51,341 nt of DNA from CAYNYM01 sp049366815 (GTDB lineage Bacteria > Desulfobacterota > DSM-4660 > Desulfatiglandales > HGW-15), in the NCBI GenBank assembly GCA_049366815.1, contig JBMNCO010000144.1, forward strand, positions 1 to 51,341, in the 5' to 3' direction. The position numbers and the translations under genes are program-made. Shown in pieces: positions 37,140 to 45,805 of the stretch (position 1 is the first letter of the stretch; every line of letters begins with the position of its first letter). The notes under the pieces were generated by a model, which was not told the DNA's origin, did no database searches, and saw nothing but the letters and a program-made list of their open reading frames with translations.

Positions 37140-38135
37140 CTATGACGACAAATTTTCAAAAACATTACCATTGGACATAGAGGTGTCTTTCACGGCCCTT
37201 TTCGATTTGAGCTTCCTTCTGGCACGATGGATAATGACGCTCACCCATTGGGCCTTTTCCGGCGGTATGCCCAAGATACCGGCAATTTCTTCATTTGAAG
37301 GCTCAATGAAGCCGGAAAAGGAATGCCTCAAAAACTCCAGACGTTTCGATCTTCTTGCAATGTCCGCGATGATTTCTTCCCGCTCCTTTTCGGCAAGATT
37401 TCGTTCTGTAGCATCCTTATAAAGCTGAGCCTGGAGATGAAGGATAATGGAATGCACCCTCCCTGCAGAATTCTCGCCCCGATCATTATTTTTGTTTCGG
37501 GCCAATAAATTTTCTACCAGAAAATCTATTTCGGATTTGACCTCCTTGACAGGTTTTTGAATAAAACGAGAAAGTTCGGCAAGTTCCTTCTTGTTCAAGG
37601 GGTCATAAAACATCACCTTTAGACGCAAGCACCACATTTCATGTGGTTTCAGTTTCTCGATTTCCGCTAGAGTCTCTCTCAATTCGCTATGGGTTTCCGG
37701 ATCATGTGAAGTGGTGGGAGAAATCGTACCTTCAAGCAGGAGACTTTCGTCCTTATTTATCGGGGTGTGTAAGGAGAGGGCAGATTCTTCACCCTGCTTT
37801 TTGGAAAGGTTTTTTTTCCTGCTGAACGATCGAAGCCAGTCCAACGTTTTATGCTCACTGACTTTTTTCAGCCAATCTTTACATTTCGAATGGTCTTCCA
37901 AGCCGGCGAGATTGTTTTCCCACCAAACAGATAGAACCACCCGCATGTAAATATCCTCGACCGTCATCTTGTCATAAGCCAATCTTGATAAGCCTTTGCT
38001 GACAAGAACTCGAATAATTTCCTTTTTGATTGTCGGTGTAAAACGACGGAAAAATTCGTCCCAGGCTTGCCCATCGTTGGAAAGACAAAGATTGATGAGG
38101 TCATGATCAGGCAGGGGAGGCTTTTTTGAATTCAT
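37140..38135 (-). CDS. sigma-70 family (ECF-like) RNA polymerase sigma factor
   Basis: 331 residues. Residues ~10-110 read as sigma region 2 (HDLINLCLSNDGQAWDEFFR, then YDKMTVEDIYMRVVLSVW and WLKKVSEHKTLDWLRSF, the DNA-melting/-10 recognition part). A helical middle with HEMWCLRL and NKKELAELSRF carries one helix-turn-helix-like unit, and the C-terminus SNEEIAGILGIPPEKAQWVSVIIHRARRKLK is region 4 (-35 binding). It is longer than a minimal ECF sigma (~190). The start ATG 38135 has a weak ribosome site. The next gene, separated by one overlapping base to GTG or 17 bp to ATG, encodes a ZAS-type anti-sigma candidate, so this looks like a sigma/anti-sigma pair linked to the CRISPR operon. Confidence 0.85.
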   Translation of the reverse strand: MNSKKPPLPDHDLINLCLSNDGQAWDEFFRRFTPTIKKEIIRVLVSKGLSRLAYDKMTVEDIYMRVVLSVWWENNLAGLEDHSKCKDWLKKVSEHKTLDWLRSFSRKKNLSKKQGEESALSLHTPINKDESLLLEGTISPTTSHDPETHSELRETLAEIEKLKPHEMWCLRLKVMFYDPLNKKELAELSRFIQKPVKEVKSEIDFLVENLLARNKNNDRGENSAGRVHSIILHLQAQLYKDATERNLAEKEREEIIADIARRSKRLEFLRHSFSGFIEPSNEEIAGILGIPPEKAQWVSVIIHRARRKLKSKRAVKDTSMSNGNVFENLSS

Positions 38136-38163
38136 CGGCCAATCTCAAATCTGTTCAACAATG

Positions 38164-38181
38164 CTATATTTAGAAATATAG
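38164..38181. promoter_or_regulatory. 8-bp perfect inverted repeat upstream of the sigma gene
   Basis: CTATATTT (38164-38171) and AAATATAG (38174-38181) form a perfect dyad with a 2-nt centre, 29-46 bases upstream of the sigma start codon and downstream of the predicted transcription start. It could be an operator or a small 5'-UTR hairpin. Confidence 0.5.
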
Positions 38182-38249
38182 AGCTATTTAGAGATGCCTA
38201 TTTCTGATTCAATGCAGCGTATGGTGATTCAAGAAGAGAACACCCGATC

Positions 38250-38278
38250 TTCATATTAGAAAATCGTACCTGTGTCAA
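38250..38278 (-). promoter_or_regulatory. predicted sigma-70-type promoter for the sigma/CRISPR operon
   Basis: On the minus strand a consensus -35 TTGACA (38273-38278) is followed 17 bases later by TATGAA (38250-38255), a 4/6 match to the -10. Expected transcription start is near 38243, giving a leader of about 108 nt before the sigma ATG that includes the dyad at 38164-38181. Confidence 0.55.
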
Positions 38279-38474
38279 TTTGAAAAATGCGATCAATTAT
38301 GAACCAGTATGGCGCATTTTTTAATGTCTCTTTATAGTGCAAAATTTCGTCTTTTTGATCGTAATGGACTTCGCTTTACGGCGACATATTCGGTCAGGTG
38401 GGTGAAGTGGCTTTCATTCATCGCGTTTTCATCGGGTTCATGTCCGGCTCAACATCCTACGGGGGGTGCGCTAT

Positions 38475-38669
38475 ATGGAATCTGCGTTTATTAAAGGTGA
38501 AGATGAGATTAAAACATGCTCTCACAATGAAAAACCAAGAGAAAAAGCAGGCTCAAGAGATGAGCGCAAAAAGACTCAAGACCAAACACAGAAAAGCAAC
38601 CATCAGGTTAAGAACGCCATGGCCCTGGAATCGGCCGAACTGGGACTGATGAAGTTGCAAAGATCTTAG
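38475..38669 (+). CDS. small charged ORF, doubtful
   Basis: A 64-residue frame from ATG 38475, very rich in Lys, Glu and Gln, with no recognised motif; its ribosome site is poor and an overlapping frame (38398-38649) is about equally open. It sits in the gap between the divergent sigma operon and the zinc protein at 38745. Treat it as a low-confidence small gene or non-coding. Confidence 0.3.
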   Translation: MESAFIKGEDEIKTCSHNEKPREKAGSRDERKKTQDQTQKSNHQVKNAMALESAELGLMKLQRS

Positions 38670-38744
38670 CCGCATCAAGGGTGAAATATGGTTGAGATTT
38701 TGATACATGATTCAAAACCGTTGCCTAAGGAAGGAGGAAGCCGG

Positions 38745-39062
38745 GTGACCACGATGGATGAAAGGGAGTCGAAAATCCAGTTGTTTGGAAAACTTGGCCT
38801 GATCGACGCAAAAGGAGGACACCCTGTGCCCGTTTATGGTCTGCATCGTCCCCTTGAATGGGAACGCGGGGTGATCCGCTACTTCTGCGAGGGATGCGGA
38901 AGCATCTTTGAACTGAAGCAGTCACAGGCGCTTCGCTTTGTCCTGAGGGCAGGGGCAAGAAGGCCCAACAGTTGGGAGGGGCTCTATTTTCACGGGAGGG
39001 CCTGCGGGGTGTGCGACGGCCTCGACCGATTCATTGAACTGAGGCCCATTCCGGAGGTTTGA
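38745..39062 (+). CDS. small zinc-ribbon-like protein
   Basis: 105 residues from GTG 38745, which has AGGAGG seven bases upstream; an in-frame ATG at 38688 would add 19 residues. Two paired cysteine motifs, CEGC and CGVC, separated by about 40 residues, suggest one structural zinc site. Surrounding residues (LHRPLEWERGVIRYFC, ALRFVLRAG) are otherwise not diagnostic. Encoded divergently from the sigma factor and close to an integrase remnant. Function unknown. Confidence 0.6.
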   Translation: MTTMDERESKIQLFGKLGLIDAKGGHPVPVYGLHRPLEWERGVIRYFCEGCGSIFELKQSQALRFVLRAGARRPNSWEGLYFHGRACGVCDGLDRFIELRPIPEV

Positions 39063-39307
39063 GAACGCGGAACTGTGGCGTTGTCGGATTTTCTAGATCA
39101 TATTACTGGGATCACAGTGATGGTCAGGATTTCCTGCAACGGTGAGATATTACGTCAAAACTCGAGTAAGTTATAAACCATTATCATTATTTTGGAAGGT
39201 ATGAGTTTAGCTGTTTGAAAGAGCCCGGCAATTTCGGCCATGGGAGTCTCTTTTCAAAAACGGAGGGCCATGGAAAAGAGTGATGCTGTTCTCACGACTG
39301 TCAAGCT

Positions 39308-39607
39308 TTGTTAAAGCAGGATGTATTAGGCAGGCTTCTTGAGGATCGGTGGGACGAGGCATGTGCCGAACTTGCGATTGAAAGGGTCTCCCTTTATCCT
39401 GGGACCAAACATTCAACGGCCAATGCCCTCAGATATTTGGACTATACCCCAGAGCAAATCAGGGGATTTTTGGGACATCGGACAGGAAACGCCTTCCGAC
39501 GCCACTATCATGATGACCCAAATGAAAAAATCCAAATGGTGATGGCATTGACCAAAAAAAATCTGACAACCGCTGAACAACATCAAGCAGCCCACCATGA
39601 CGTGTAA
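39308..39607 (+). pseudogene. tyrosine recombinase C-terminal remnant
   Basis: 99 codons. The segment GTKHSTANALRYLDYTPEQI, then FLGHRTGNAFRRHYHDD is the C-terminal catalytic region of phage-type integrases (HxxR region, LGH, and the nucleophile Tyr in RRHY); the Arg of the HxLR-type motif is absent here (TKHS). The N-terminal arm-binding and first catalytic Arg regions are missing. It ends 24 bp from the 3' end of tRNA-Val, the usual place for an integrase of a tRNA-inserted island. Likely inactive. Confidence 0.65.
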
Positions 39608-39630
39608 CTGCCTGATTTTAAATACACAAA

Positions 39631-39705
39631 TGGTAGGCACGAAGAGATTTGAACTCTTGACCCCTACCGTGTCAGGGTAGTGCTCTCCCCCTGAGCTACG
39701 TGCCT
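39631..39705 (-). tRNA. tRNA-Val (GAC)
   Basis: 75 nt on minus including an encoded CCA. The acceptor stem AGGCACG/CGTGCCT, a T-arm with GGTCAAGAGTTCAAATCTC-type pairing, and the anticodon loop CTGACAC give anticodon GAC. Confidence 0.92.
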
Positions 39706-39784
39706 GTGACAACAATCTTTACTTGCTATCCCCATAAATGTCAAGCCAATTGTGCTCTCGAACCCCTTTCGTCATTCCCCTTCT

Positions 39785-40339
39785 TTAACGCTTTGGAGGA
39801 GGAGTCCCCTCCCCCATCAGTCTGAACCAATAGTGCATGTAATGCAGACCCGAAATGATGGTAAAGAGGGCCGTGGCATAAAACAGAAAGGGATAGGTCC
39901 GTGACGGAAAGGTGAAAAGGATGCCTTTGCCGAGCACGGCGATAACGGACGCAAACTGTAGACAGGTGGTGATCTTGCTCAGGATGGAGGGTTTGATGGT
40001 GGCAAATTCCAGTCGGGAGAAGAAAAGGACCACCACGCCCAATAAGATCAGGATATCCCGGGCAATGACCGTCACGGTCAACCACGGAGGGAAAAAGCCT
40101 CTGACTGACAGGGCCACGAAGGTCGCCACCAGCAAAATCTTGTCTGCAATGGGATCCAGGTAGGCACCGAGCTTGCTTTTCTGGCCGAACAACCTCGCCA
40201 CCATGCCGTCGAGACCGTCCGTGAGACAGCAAACGGCAAAGACAATCAGTGCGGACTGTAATTGATCATTGATTACAAAGATAATGAAGATGGGTGAGAG
40301 GATGATCCTGACGGTCGTGATGAGATTGGGGACGGTCAT
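39785..40339 (-). CDS. pgsA: CDP-diacylglycerol-glycerol-3-phosphate 3-phosphatidyltransferase
   Basis: 184 residues, four or more TM helices. The CDP-alcohol phosphatidyltransferase motif is complete: DGLDGMVARLFGQKSKLGAY followed by LDPIAD (about 41-67), and the N-terminus TVPNLITTVRI is typical of PgsA. It makes phosphatidylglycerophosphate, the first committed step to phosphatidylglycerol, in the inner membrane. Start overlaps the stop of the upstream gene (ATGA at 40336-40339). Confidence 0.92.
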   Translation of the reverse strand: MTVPNLITTVRIILSPIFIIFVINDQLQSALIVFAVCCLTDGLDGMVARLFGQKSKLGAYLDPIADKILLVATFVALSVRGFFPPWLTVTVIARDILILLGVVVLFFSRLEFATIKPSILSKITTCLQFASVIAVLGKGILFTFPSRTYPFLFYATALFTIISGLHYMHYWFRLMGEGTPPPKR

Positions 40340-41610
40340 GGGGTTTCCCTCATCCTGAACACCACTTCCCCGCTTTCACTTCTTGACACCCCCACCTGAA
40401 ACGGCAGCCTTTCATGCCTCTGGACCACATCCAGAAAAAGGTCTTGCTCACCCAGGAATTCGACCATTACCCTATGGGTTGTCCCCCTCATTGTCGTCTG
40501 GACAACGGATTTGACCCCGGGCACTTCCCTCTCGAGGAAGTCCTTGAACTCTCTGAATTGCTTAAAACTTCTCATATTTTCAAGGCATACTTCAAATCGT
40601 GCGACATCCGGATCGGCGGCTCGCATGCCTCTTTTTATGCTCGGGCGGAGACCTGAAACCGCTTTTCTTATGGCGGTATCGAGCGGATCGCCTCCAGGTC
40701 CCAGGGCAGGAGATCCCACATCGCCGGGTTCAAAATGCTCTTTCCGCCCGAGGACCACCAATGCCTCCGGATCAATGGCCGCAAGTTTGACGGAGATGGA
40801 ATGGTCTGCAAAGATCCGGCAATGACCCTGAATGACCAGATCCGCCGAAAACGCCCTTCCCCATCGACCCGCCTCCTCCAGGGATAGATCCAGCGCCGTC
40901 ATGTCTCCCGATACCTCCGTATCCGGGATTTTCAGCATTCTGTTGACGGGATTGAATCCATATTCCTCGAATATCCTGTAGAGCGCCAGTTCCGCGGCAG
41001 ACAGAGGCGAATCGCTCTCCGGTTCTCCCCACCAGTAAAGGCCCTGCTTATCGTCCGGGCCAAGTTGCGCAACCAGAAACAGGACACGGATCGCAGACCC
41101 GACCGTTTCGGCGGCACCCAGTCCACGGAGTTTTTCCTGTATCAACTTGTCGTTTACCTTTAGACGAATCAGAAGTCTGTATCGATCCTCTGACTGGTCT
41201 TCGGCAAGGACATGGAAATTTTCAATGACTTCCCTGGCTGAAGGCAGGATTTCGTTTGTCACGGCATCAAAATATCTGATCAGGGCCTCCCTTCCGAGTC
41301 GCCTCGCTACATCTCTTTCCACTCCCTTTGAAAGGGCCTCTTCAATGGCTTGATTCTTTGCCAGGGCAAGATTGCCCTTTGTGATCCTCGAGGTTCCGAT
41401 GGAAAGGATCTCCTCCCCGTCGGATCGGTCGACAGCCTCAGCACCTGATGCCATGGATGCAAGGGCACAGGAGCACCACCACACCATGATCAAGAAGAAA
41501 AAAACATGTTTCGAACTTCCCAAAATTATCGATCCCTCCGATCCTCTCCCCCTGTAATGGTTCGACCGGATCCTCGGCCTCTTTTTCCCCGATCCATTCC
41601 CGTCACTCAT
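40336..41610 (-). CDS. secreted FlgT-like protein
   Basis: 424 residues. A hydrophobic signal (FFFLIMVWWCSCALASMASG, about 36-56) predicts export. The part after it (SIGTSRITKGNLALAKNQAIEEAL) resembles the N-terminal domain of FlgT/LPP20-type proteins, which starts with a G-x-A/S strand and an ALxxAxxxA helix; a beta-rich region and a C-terminal alpha/beta domain follow (KSVVQTTMRGTTHRVMVEFL). No flagellar genes are near, so a flagellar role is not implied. ATG overlaps the stop of the upstream SLH/TPR lipoprotein gene, so the three genes to pgsA form a coupled set. Confidence 0.65.
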   Translation of the reverse strand: MSDGNGSGKKRPRIRSNHYRGRGSEGSIILGSSKHVFFFLIMVWWCSCALASMASGAEAVDRSDGEEILSIGTSRITKGNLALAKNQAIEEALSKGVERDVARRLGREALIRYFDAVTNEILPSAREVIENFHVLAEDQSEDRYRLLIRLKVNDKLIQEKLRGLGAAETVGSAIRVLFLVAQLGPDDKQGLYWWGEPESDSPLSAAELALYRIFEEYGFNPVNRMLKIPDTEVSGDMTALDLSLEEAGRWGRAFSADLVIQGHCRIFADHSISVKLAAIDPEALVVLGRKEHFEPGDVGSPALGPGGDPLDTAIRKAVSGLRPSIKRGMRAADPDVARFEVCLENMRSFKQFREFKDFLEREVPGVKSVVQTTMRGTTHRVMVEFLGEQDLFLDVVQRHERLPFQVGVSRSESGEVVFRMRETP

Positions 41611-42770
41611 TCCCCATGCAGGAAAAACAGACGGAACAGAGCCCTCAGTCTTTCAATGCTTGTCAGGGCATCAGCGCCGGTCAACCTGCCCCGGGGTCTG
41701 AAAAATCCGTAATCGGATTCCAGAAGCCCTTCGGATTTCATGCAAAGCATCACGGCACCGAAATAAGGGGCTTGGTTCGAGATATCCATGAAGGGAGAGG
41801 GGGCCCCTGCGTATTGCGTCGTCAGGGACGGCTCGTTTCTGACCCTCACCATGATATCGGCCACCATGACGGCGTATTCAGCCCTGCGCACATATTCATC
41901 CGGCCCAAAGGAGCCGTCGGGACGCAGATGCAATTCCCGGATATTCATCAGGAGGACCTTTTCGATATCCTGGCGTAAGGCGTGCTCCATGATATCTTCC
42001 GGGAGCGGCCTTTGAAACGGCCCCGGGCCCCCGGATTCCCCAAAGGAACCCCTTGCATTCTCTCTCCAGAGCTCCGGAAAGATTTCATCGAGCTTCAACT
42101 CTCTGACAAAGAGTCCCGCCACCTGTGCCCTGGTGATCCCTTTTGAAAGGGCCAAGGCCTTTCCCAACTCGGACTCCGGTGCGGCCTTGACTAATTTATT
42201 GAGGACCTTGAGATGTTCATAGGATTCAGAAACAAAATGACGGTTAATTTCCAGGACCTTCCGGAAGGCCATCTCAGCCTCGATGAAGCGTCCACCCTCC
42301 TCATAGGCCATGCCCATATAGTAATAGATATCGGGATAATTTCTCGAAATGGGGCGTGCCAGAATGAAGTGTTTTTCTGCCGCCTCGAGCCAGCCCTTAT
42401 CTTTGCTCATGGTGAAGAGCCGGATAAACCCCTCGTGGGCCAGGACCGCCTCTTGCTCGGTGGCGGCGTGCATTTCGGCAAGCCCCATGGCCTCAAAAGC
42501 CGGCCCATACTCTCCTTTAATGCCCTTCACCAGGCCCAGGCCCCTTTGCCCGGAAGAACATTTCGGATCAAACTGGCACACAAACTTAAATTCCCTCTCT
42601 GCATCATCAAGTCTTCCTTTTTCCATCAGCTTGAATCCGCTTTCCACATGGTGGCCGGTTGAATCCAGGAGGGGCTCCTGAGGGATTGAGACACAACCGA
42701 AGGCCAGAAGGATCGGCAGGAGTACGGCCAGGAGGAGCACGTCTCTATTGCAGGTGGTCTTCTTTTTCAT
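41607..42770 (-). CDS. lipoprotein with TPR and SLH-like repeats
   Basis: 387 residues. A lipobox LAFGC near residue 26 after a basic and hydrophobic leader predicts an outer-membrane or periplasmic lipoprotein. TPR-type helices follow (GRLDDAEREFKFV, GWLEAAEKHFILARPIS, GRFIEAEMAFRKVLEI). The C-terminal half has SLH-like elements (ITRAQVAGLFVREL; PFMDISNQAPYFGAVMLCM; FRPRGRLTGADALTSIERL). Such proteins usually anchor to the cell envelope or mediate complex formation. First gene of the set with the FlgT-like protein and pgsA. Confidence 0.75.
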   Translation of the reverse strand: MKKKTTCNRDVLLLAVLLPILLAFGCVSIPQEPLLDSTGHHVESGFKLMEKGRLDDAEREFKFVCQFDPKCSSGQRGLGLVKGIKGEYGPAFEAMGLAEMHAATEQEAVLAHEGFIRLFTMSKDKGWLEAAEKHFILARPISRNYPDIYYYMGMAYEEGGRFIEAEMAFRKVLEINRHFVSESYEHLKVLNKLVKAAPESELGKALALSKGITRAQVAGLFVRELKLDEIFPELWRENARGSFGESGGPGPFQRPLPEDIMEHALRQDIEKVLLMNIRELHLRPDGSFGPDEYVRRAEYAVMVADIMVRVRNEPSLTTQYAGAPSPFMDISNQAPYFGAVMLCMKSEGLLESDYGFFRPRGRLTGADALTSIERLRALFRLFFLHGE

Positions 42771-42996
42771 GGTTTCTGTTTCCCTGTGATACGCTATATG
42801 ACACCCGGTTCATCAGAGCGGAAAAGAAGGCCCTGAAGTCAGAATCCGAAGTGGCATACTTAGCACCGTCTTCACCATAGCCCGAATCCACGACAGGGGC
42901 CTTTTTGATTAGGCACCGAAGGCCTTCCCGTACTTCATCGTTTCCGCAGACAAGGTCCTTGATAAGGAGAAAGTCGGAGAATAGTTTCCTATACAT
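42745..42996 (-). CDS. small protein, uncertain
   Basis: 83 codons filling the gap between miaA and the lipoprotein gene, overlapping the latter by 26 bp. The sequence (FSDFLLIKDLVCGNDEVREG, then DFRAFFSALMNRVSY) has reasonable amphipathic helices but no known motif, and the ribosome site GGAG is about 13 bases from the ATG. Could be a genuine short gene of the operon. Confidence 0.4.
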   Translation of the reverse strand: MYRKLFSDFLLIKDLVCGNDEVREGLRCLIKKAPVVDSGYGEDGAKYATSDSDFRAFFSALMNRVSYSVSQGNRNHEKEDHLQ

Positions 42997-43026
42997 TATT
43001 TGAACTTCTCCGAACTCCTGTATCTA

Positions 43027-43947
43027 TCAAATAAACGCCTCGATGCATTTACGGATTTTTTCCCTTTCGTCGATCGAAATCCACTGCATTTCCGGATCGG
43101 ATCTGAACCAGGTCAACTGTCTTTTCGCGTATCTTCGCGTGTCCTTTTTGAACTGCATCACGGCCTCATCGAGGCTCCAGCGACCGCTTAGAAATTGAAC
43201 CATATGTCTGTAGCCCAAGGCCTTTAGAGGCTTGAGATCAACGGAATATCCCTTGTTGAGCAGATCCTGTGTCTCCCGGAGCAGTCCGTTTTCGACCATG
43301 ATCCCGCACCGTTCGTCAATGCGATGGTACAGTCGTTCACGATCCATTTGCAAACAAATTTTGAGGGCAAGAAAGGGCCTTTCCTCAAAACGATGCTTCC
43401 TGATCAGGGTGGAGAGCGGAGATCCCGCGAGATGGATGACTTCCATGGCCCGAAGTATCCTGACCCTGTCATGGGGGTGTATCTTCTCGGCGGATTCGGG
43501 GTCGAGCGATCTCAATCTGGCGTGCATGGCGGCGAAACCCTGAACTTCCCATTCCTGCCACAGTGTATTTCTCAACACCGGATCAGTGGGCGGACACTCA
43601 AGCAGTCCACCCAGCAATGTCTTGACATAGAGCCCGGTCCCCCCCACCACAAAGGCCGTCCCGTCTCTTTCTGCAATCCCTTTCAGAGCGCGCAGGGCAA
43701 GGGAGCGATAGATCGCGGCATTAAACTCCTGATCCGGGGCCACCACATCGAAAAGATGATGAGGGACCTCTCTGCGTTCATCAAGTGACGGTTTGGCGGT
43801 CCCTATATCCATGCCGCGATAGACCTGCATGGAATCGGCGTTGACGATTTCGCCTCCAAAACGCCGGGCAAGATCAACAGAGATCGAACTCTTACCGGAA
43901 GCCGTGGGGCCGACAATCACGACAACTCTTTGTCTTTCCTGCTGCAT
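43027..43947 (-). CDS. miaA: tRNA dimethylallyltransferase
   Basis: 306 residues from ATG 43947, in line with family length (~300-316); an upstream in-frame TTG (44013) has no ribosome site. P-loop GPTASGKSS at the N-terminus, NADSMQVYRGMDIGTAKPS (substrate-loop Asp and Thr), VGGTGLYVKTLL and the C-terminal KRQLTWFRSDP are all diagnostic. It isopentenylates A37 of tRNAs reading U-starting codons. It follows mutL, the common order in many bacteria. Confidence 0.94.
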   Translation of the reverse strand: MQQERQRVVVIVGPTASGKSSISVDLARRFGGEIVNADSMQVYRGMDIGTAKPSLDERREVPHHLFDVVAPDQEFNAAIYRSLALRALKGIAERDGTAFVVGGTGLYVKTLLGGLLECPPTDPVLRNTLWQEWEVQGFAAMHARLRSLDPESAEKIHPHDRVRILRAMEVIHLAGSPLSTLIRKHRFEERPFLALKICLQMDRERLYHRIDERCGIMVENGLLRETQDLLNKGYSVDLKPLKALGYRHMVQFLSGRWSLDEAVMQFKKDTRRYAKRQLTWFRSDPEMQWISIDEREKIRKCIEAFI

Positions 43948-44065
43948 CGGTATCAGTTTATTCTCGTGCCCTTCCCGTGCCGGATCATGATTTTCACCGC
44001 CTGCAAAGGACAAGGGGGAGGACCTTTGATCGCTTGTGAGAGGATGAGCCGTGTCCTTTCAATGT

Positions 44066-45793
44066 TCACAGCACCCTCTTAAACATCTTCTCTATCTCCA
44101 GATAGGTGAAGGACTGGGAGATGGGTCTGCCGTGGGGACAATGCGTGGGCACATCGGTCTGCTCCAATTGAGTCAAGAGCAATTCCATTTCCTGTCGCGA
44201 CAACCGTTTCCCGGCGCGTATGGCGCCATGGCACGCCATGACAATGAACATCCGTTCCTGAGCACCGCTCCGGGAAGGATCTCTCTCTTCCTCCAGAACA
44301 GGCGCAAGCTCTTCCAGAAAGGCTTCCCAGCGCAGATCGGTCAGGAGGGATGGGACGGCGCGGACAAGGAAGGTATTCCCCCCGAAATGCTCCAGCTCGA
44401 ACCCCAATTCCCTTAAAGGCTCGAGCCTCTCGAGAACAATTGCGGCGTCCTTCCGTGACAGCTCCAACTGATGCGGAATCAGGAAAGACTGGCTCTGGAT
44501 CTTTGATCCCCGATAGGCCTTCAGAAGATCTTCATACACTATTCTCTCGTGGGCTGCGTGCTGGTCGACAATGAGGAGCCCGTTCCTGGTCGCGCAGAGG
44601 ATGTAGGTATCCTTGAGCTGTCCGATCACCTCTCGATCTTCCTCCCGCATTTTTCCTCGGAACAATAACGGGGATGTTTTCCCGGGCGGCCTGCCCCGCT
44701 CCATGACATCGTAGGAGGCAGGGGCCTCCGCCACGGGCGAATCTCCGGACGATCCGTGCAGGTCTTGCTTTACGGGTGTCGATCCCGAATGACCGGCGGA
44801 TGGGTAGCTCTTTTTGAAGGATTTTTCGATGACCGACATCAGGCCCTGATACACCGAGGATACATTGTGGAAACGAATCTCCTGCTTGGTCGGATGGACA
44901 TTGACATCAACTATTGAGGGATCAATCGCCATGAAAACGACGACTTGAGGATAGCGTCCCTTCATGAGGCGTTGACCGTAGCCCTCCATGACGGCCCTTG
45001 TCATGAGTCTGTCGCGGACATTTCTGTTGTTGACGTAGGTCAGGATTCGATCGCCTCTTGATCGGCTCATTTCGGGTGGGGCGAGATATGCACGAATTCT
45101 TATGGTATCCCTTTCCAGGGCATACTCCTCCATGGAGGAGGCGACCTGACGACCCAGCAGGATGGACAGGCGGTTTAGATGGTCCCCGGATACCGGAAGA
45201 TTGCACGCCGTCTTGTCTCCGTCTTCGAGCCTGAAATGGATGCCGACAAAGGGCAGGGCGATTCGGGAGAAAATCTCCGAAATCAGTTCGAACTCCGTCC
45301 GAACGGCCCTCAGAAATTTCTTCCGGGCGGGCATATTGTAAAAGAGATTTCTGACCTCAATGGCGGTTCCCGCCGGACACCCGGTTTCATCGATTGATCT
45401 CATCCTGCCGCCCGCCATGGTCACACTGTAACCCACCACTTCCTCCGCCGGCCTGGAGGTGATTTTCATCCTGGATACGGAGGCGATGCTCGGGATGGCC
45501 TCCCCTCGAAAGCCGAGGGTTTCTATGCTCATGAGATCAGAGGCCTCTTTGATCTTGCTTGTTGCATGCCTCTCAACACACAGGAGCAGATCATCCTTGT
45601 CCATGCCCACGCCGTTGTCGCTTATCCGGATGAGTTCCCTCCCCCCCCTTTCCACCTTCACAAAAATCCTGTCGGAGCCTGCGTCAATGCTGTTGTCCAT
45701 CAATTCCCGGACAACGGAGGCGGGTCTCTCGATGACTTCGCCGGCGGCAATCTTGGTAGCCACGTTTTCGGTCAGTATTCGGATGAAACCCAT
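44066..45793 (-). CDS. mutL: DNA mismatch repair protein MutL
   Basis: 575 residues. GHKL ATPase at the N-terminus: TKIAAGEVIERPASVVRELM, DNSIDAGSDRI, ISDNGVGM and GFRGEAIPSIASV. The C-terminal domain carries DQHAAHERIVYE, i.e. the DQHA(x)2E(x)4E endonuclease motif, so this MutL should nick DNA, consistent with an organism lacking MutH. Clustered with miaA downstream. Confidence 0.95.
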   Translation of the reverse strand: MGFIRILTENVATKIAAGEVIERPASVVRELMDNSIDAGSDRIFVKVERGGRELIRISDNGVGMDKDDLLLCVERHATSKIKEASDLMSIETLGFRGEAIPSIASVSRMKITSRPAEEVVGYSVTMAGGRMRSIDETGCPAGTAIEVRNLFYNMPARKKFLRAVRTEFELISEIFSRIALPFVGIHFRLEDGDKTACNLPVSGDHLNRLSILLGRQVASSMEEYALERDTIRIRAYLAPPEMSRSRGDRILTYVNNRNVRDRLMTRAVMEGYGQRLMKGRYPQVVVFMAIDPSIVDVNVHPTKQEIRFHNVSSVYQGLMSVIEKSFKKSYPSAGHSGSTPVKQDLHGSSGDSPVAEAPASYDVMERGRPPGKTSPLLFRGKMREEDREVIGQLKDTYILCATRNGLLIVDQHAAHERIVYEDLLKAYRGSKIQSQSFLIPHQLELSRKDAAIVLERLEPLRELGFELEHFGGNTFLVRAVPSLLTDLRWEAFLEELAPVLEEERDPSRSGAQERMFIVMACHGAIRAGKRLSRQEMELLLTQLEQTDVPTHCPHGRPISQSFTYLEIEKMFKRVL

Positions 45794-45805
45794 ATCATCT
45801 CTTTA

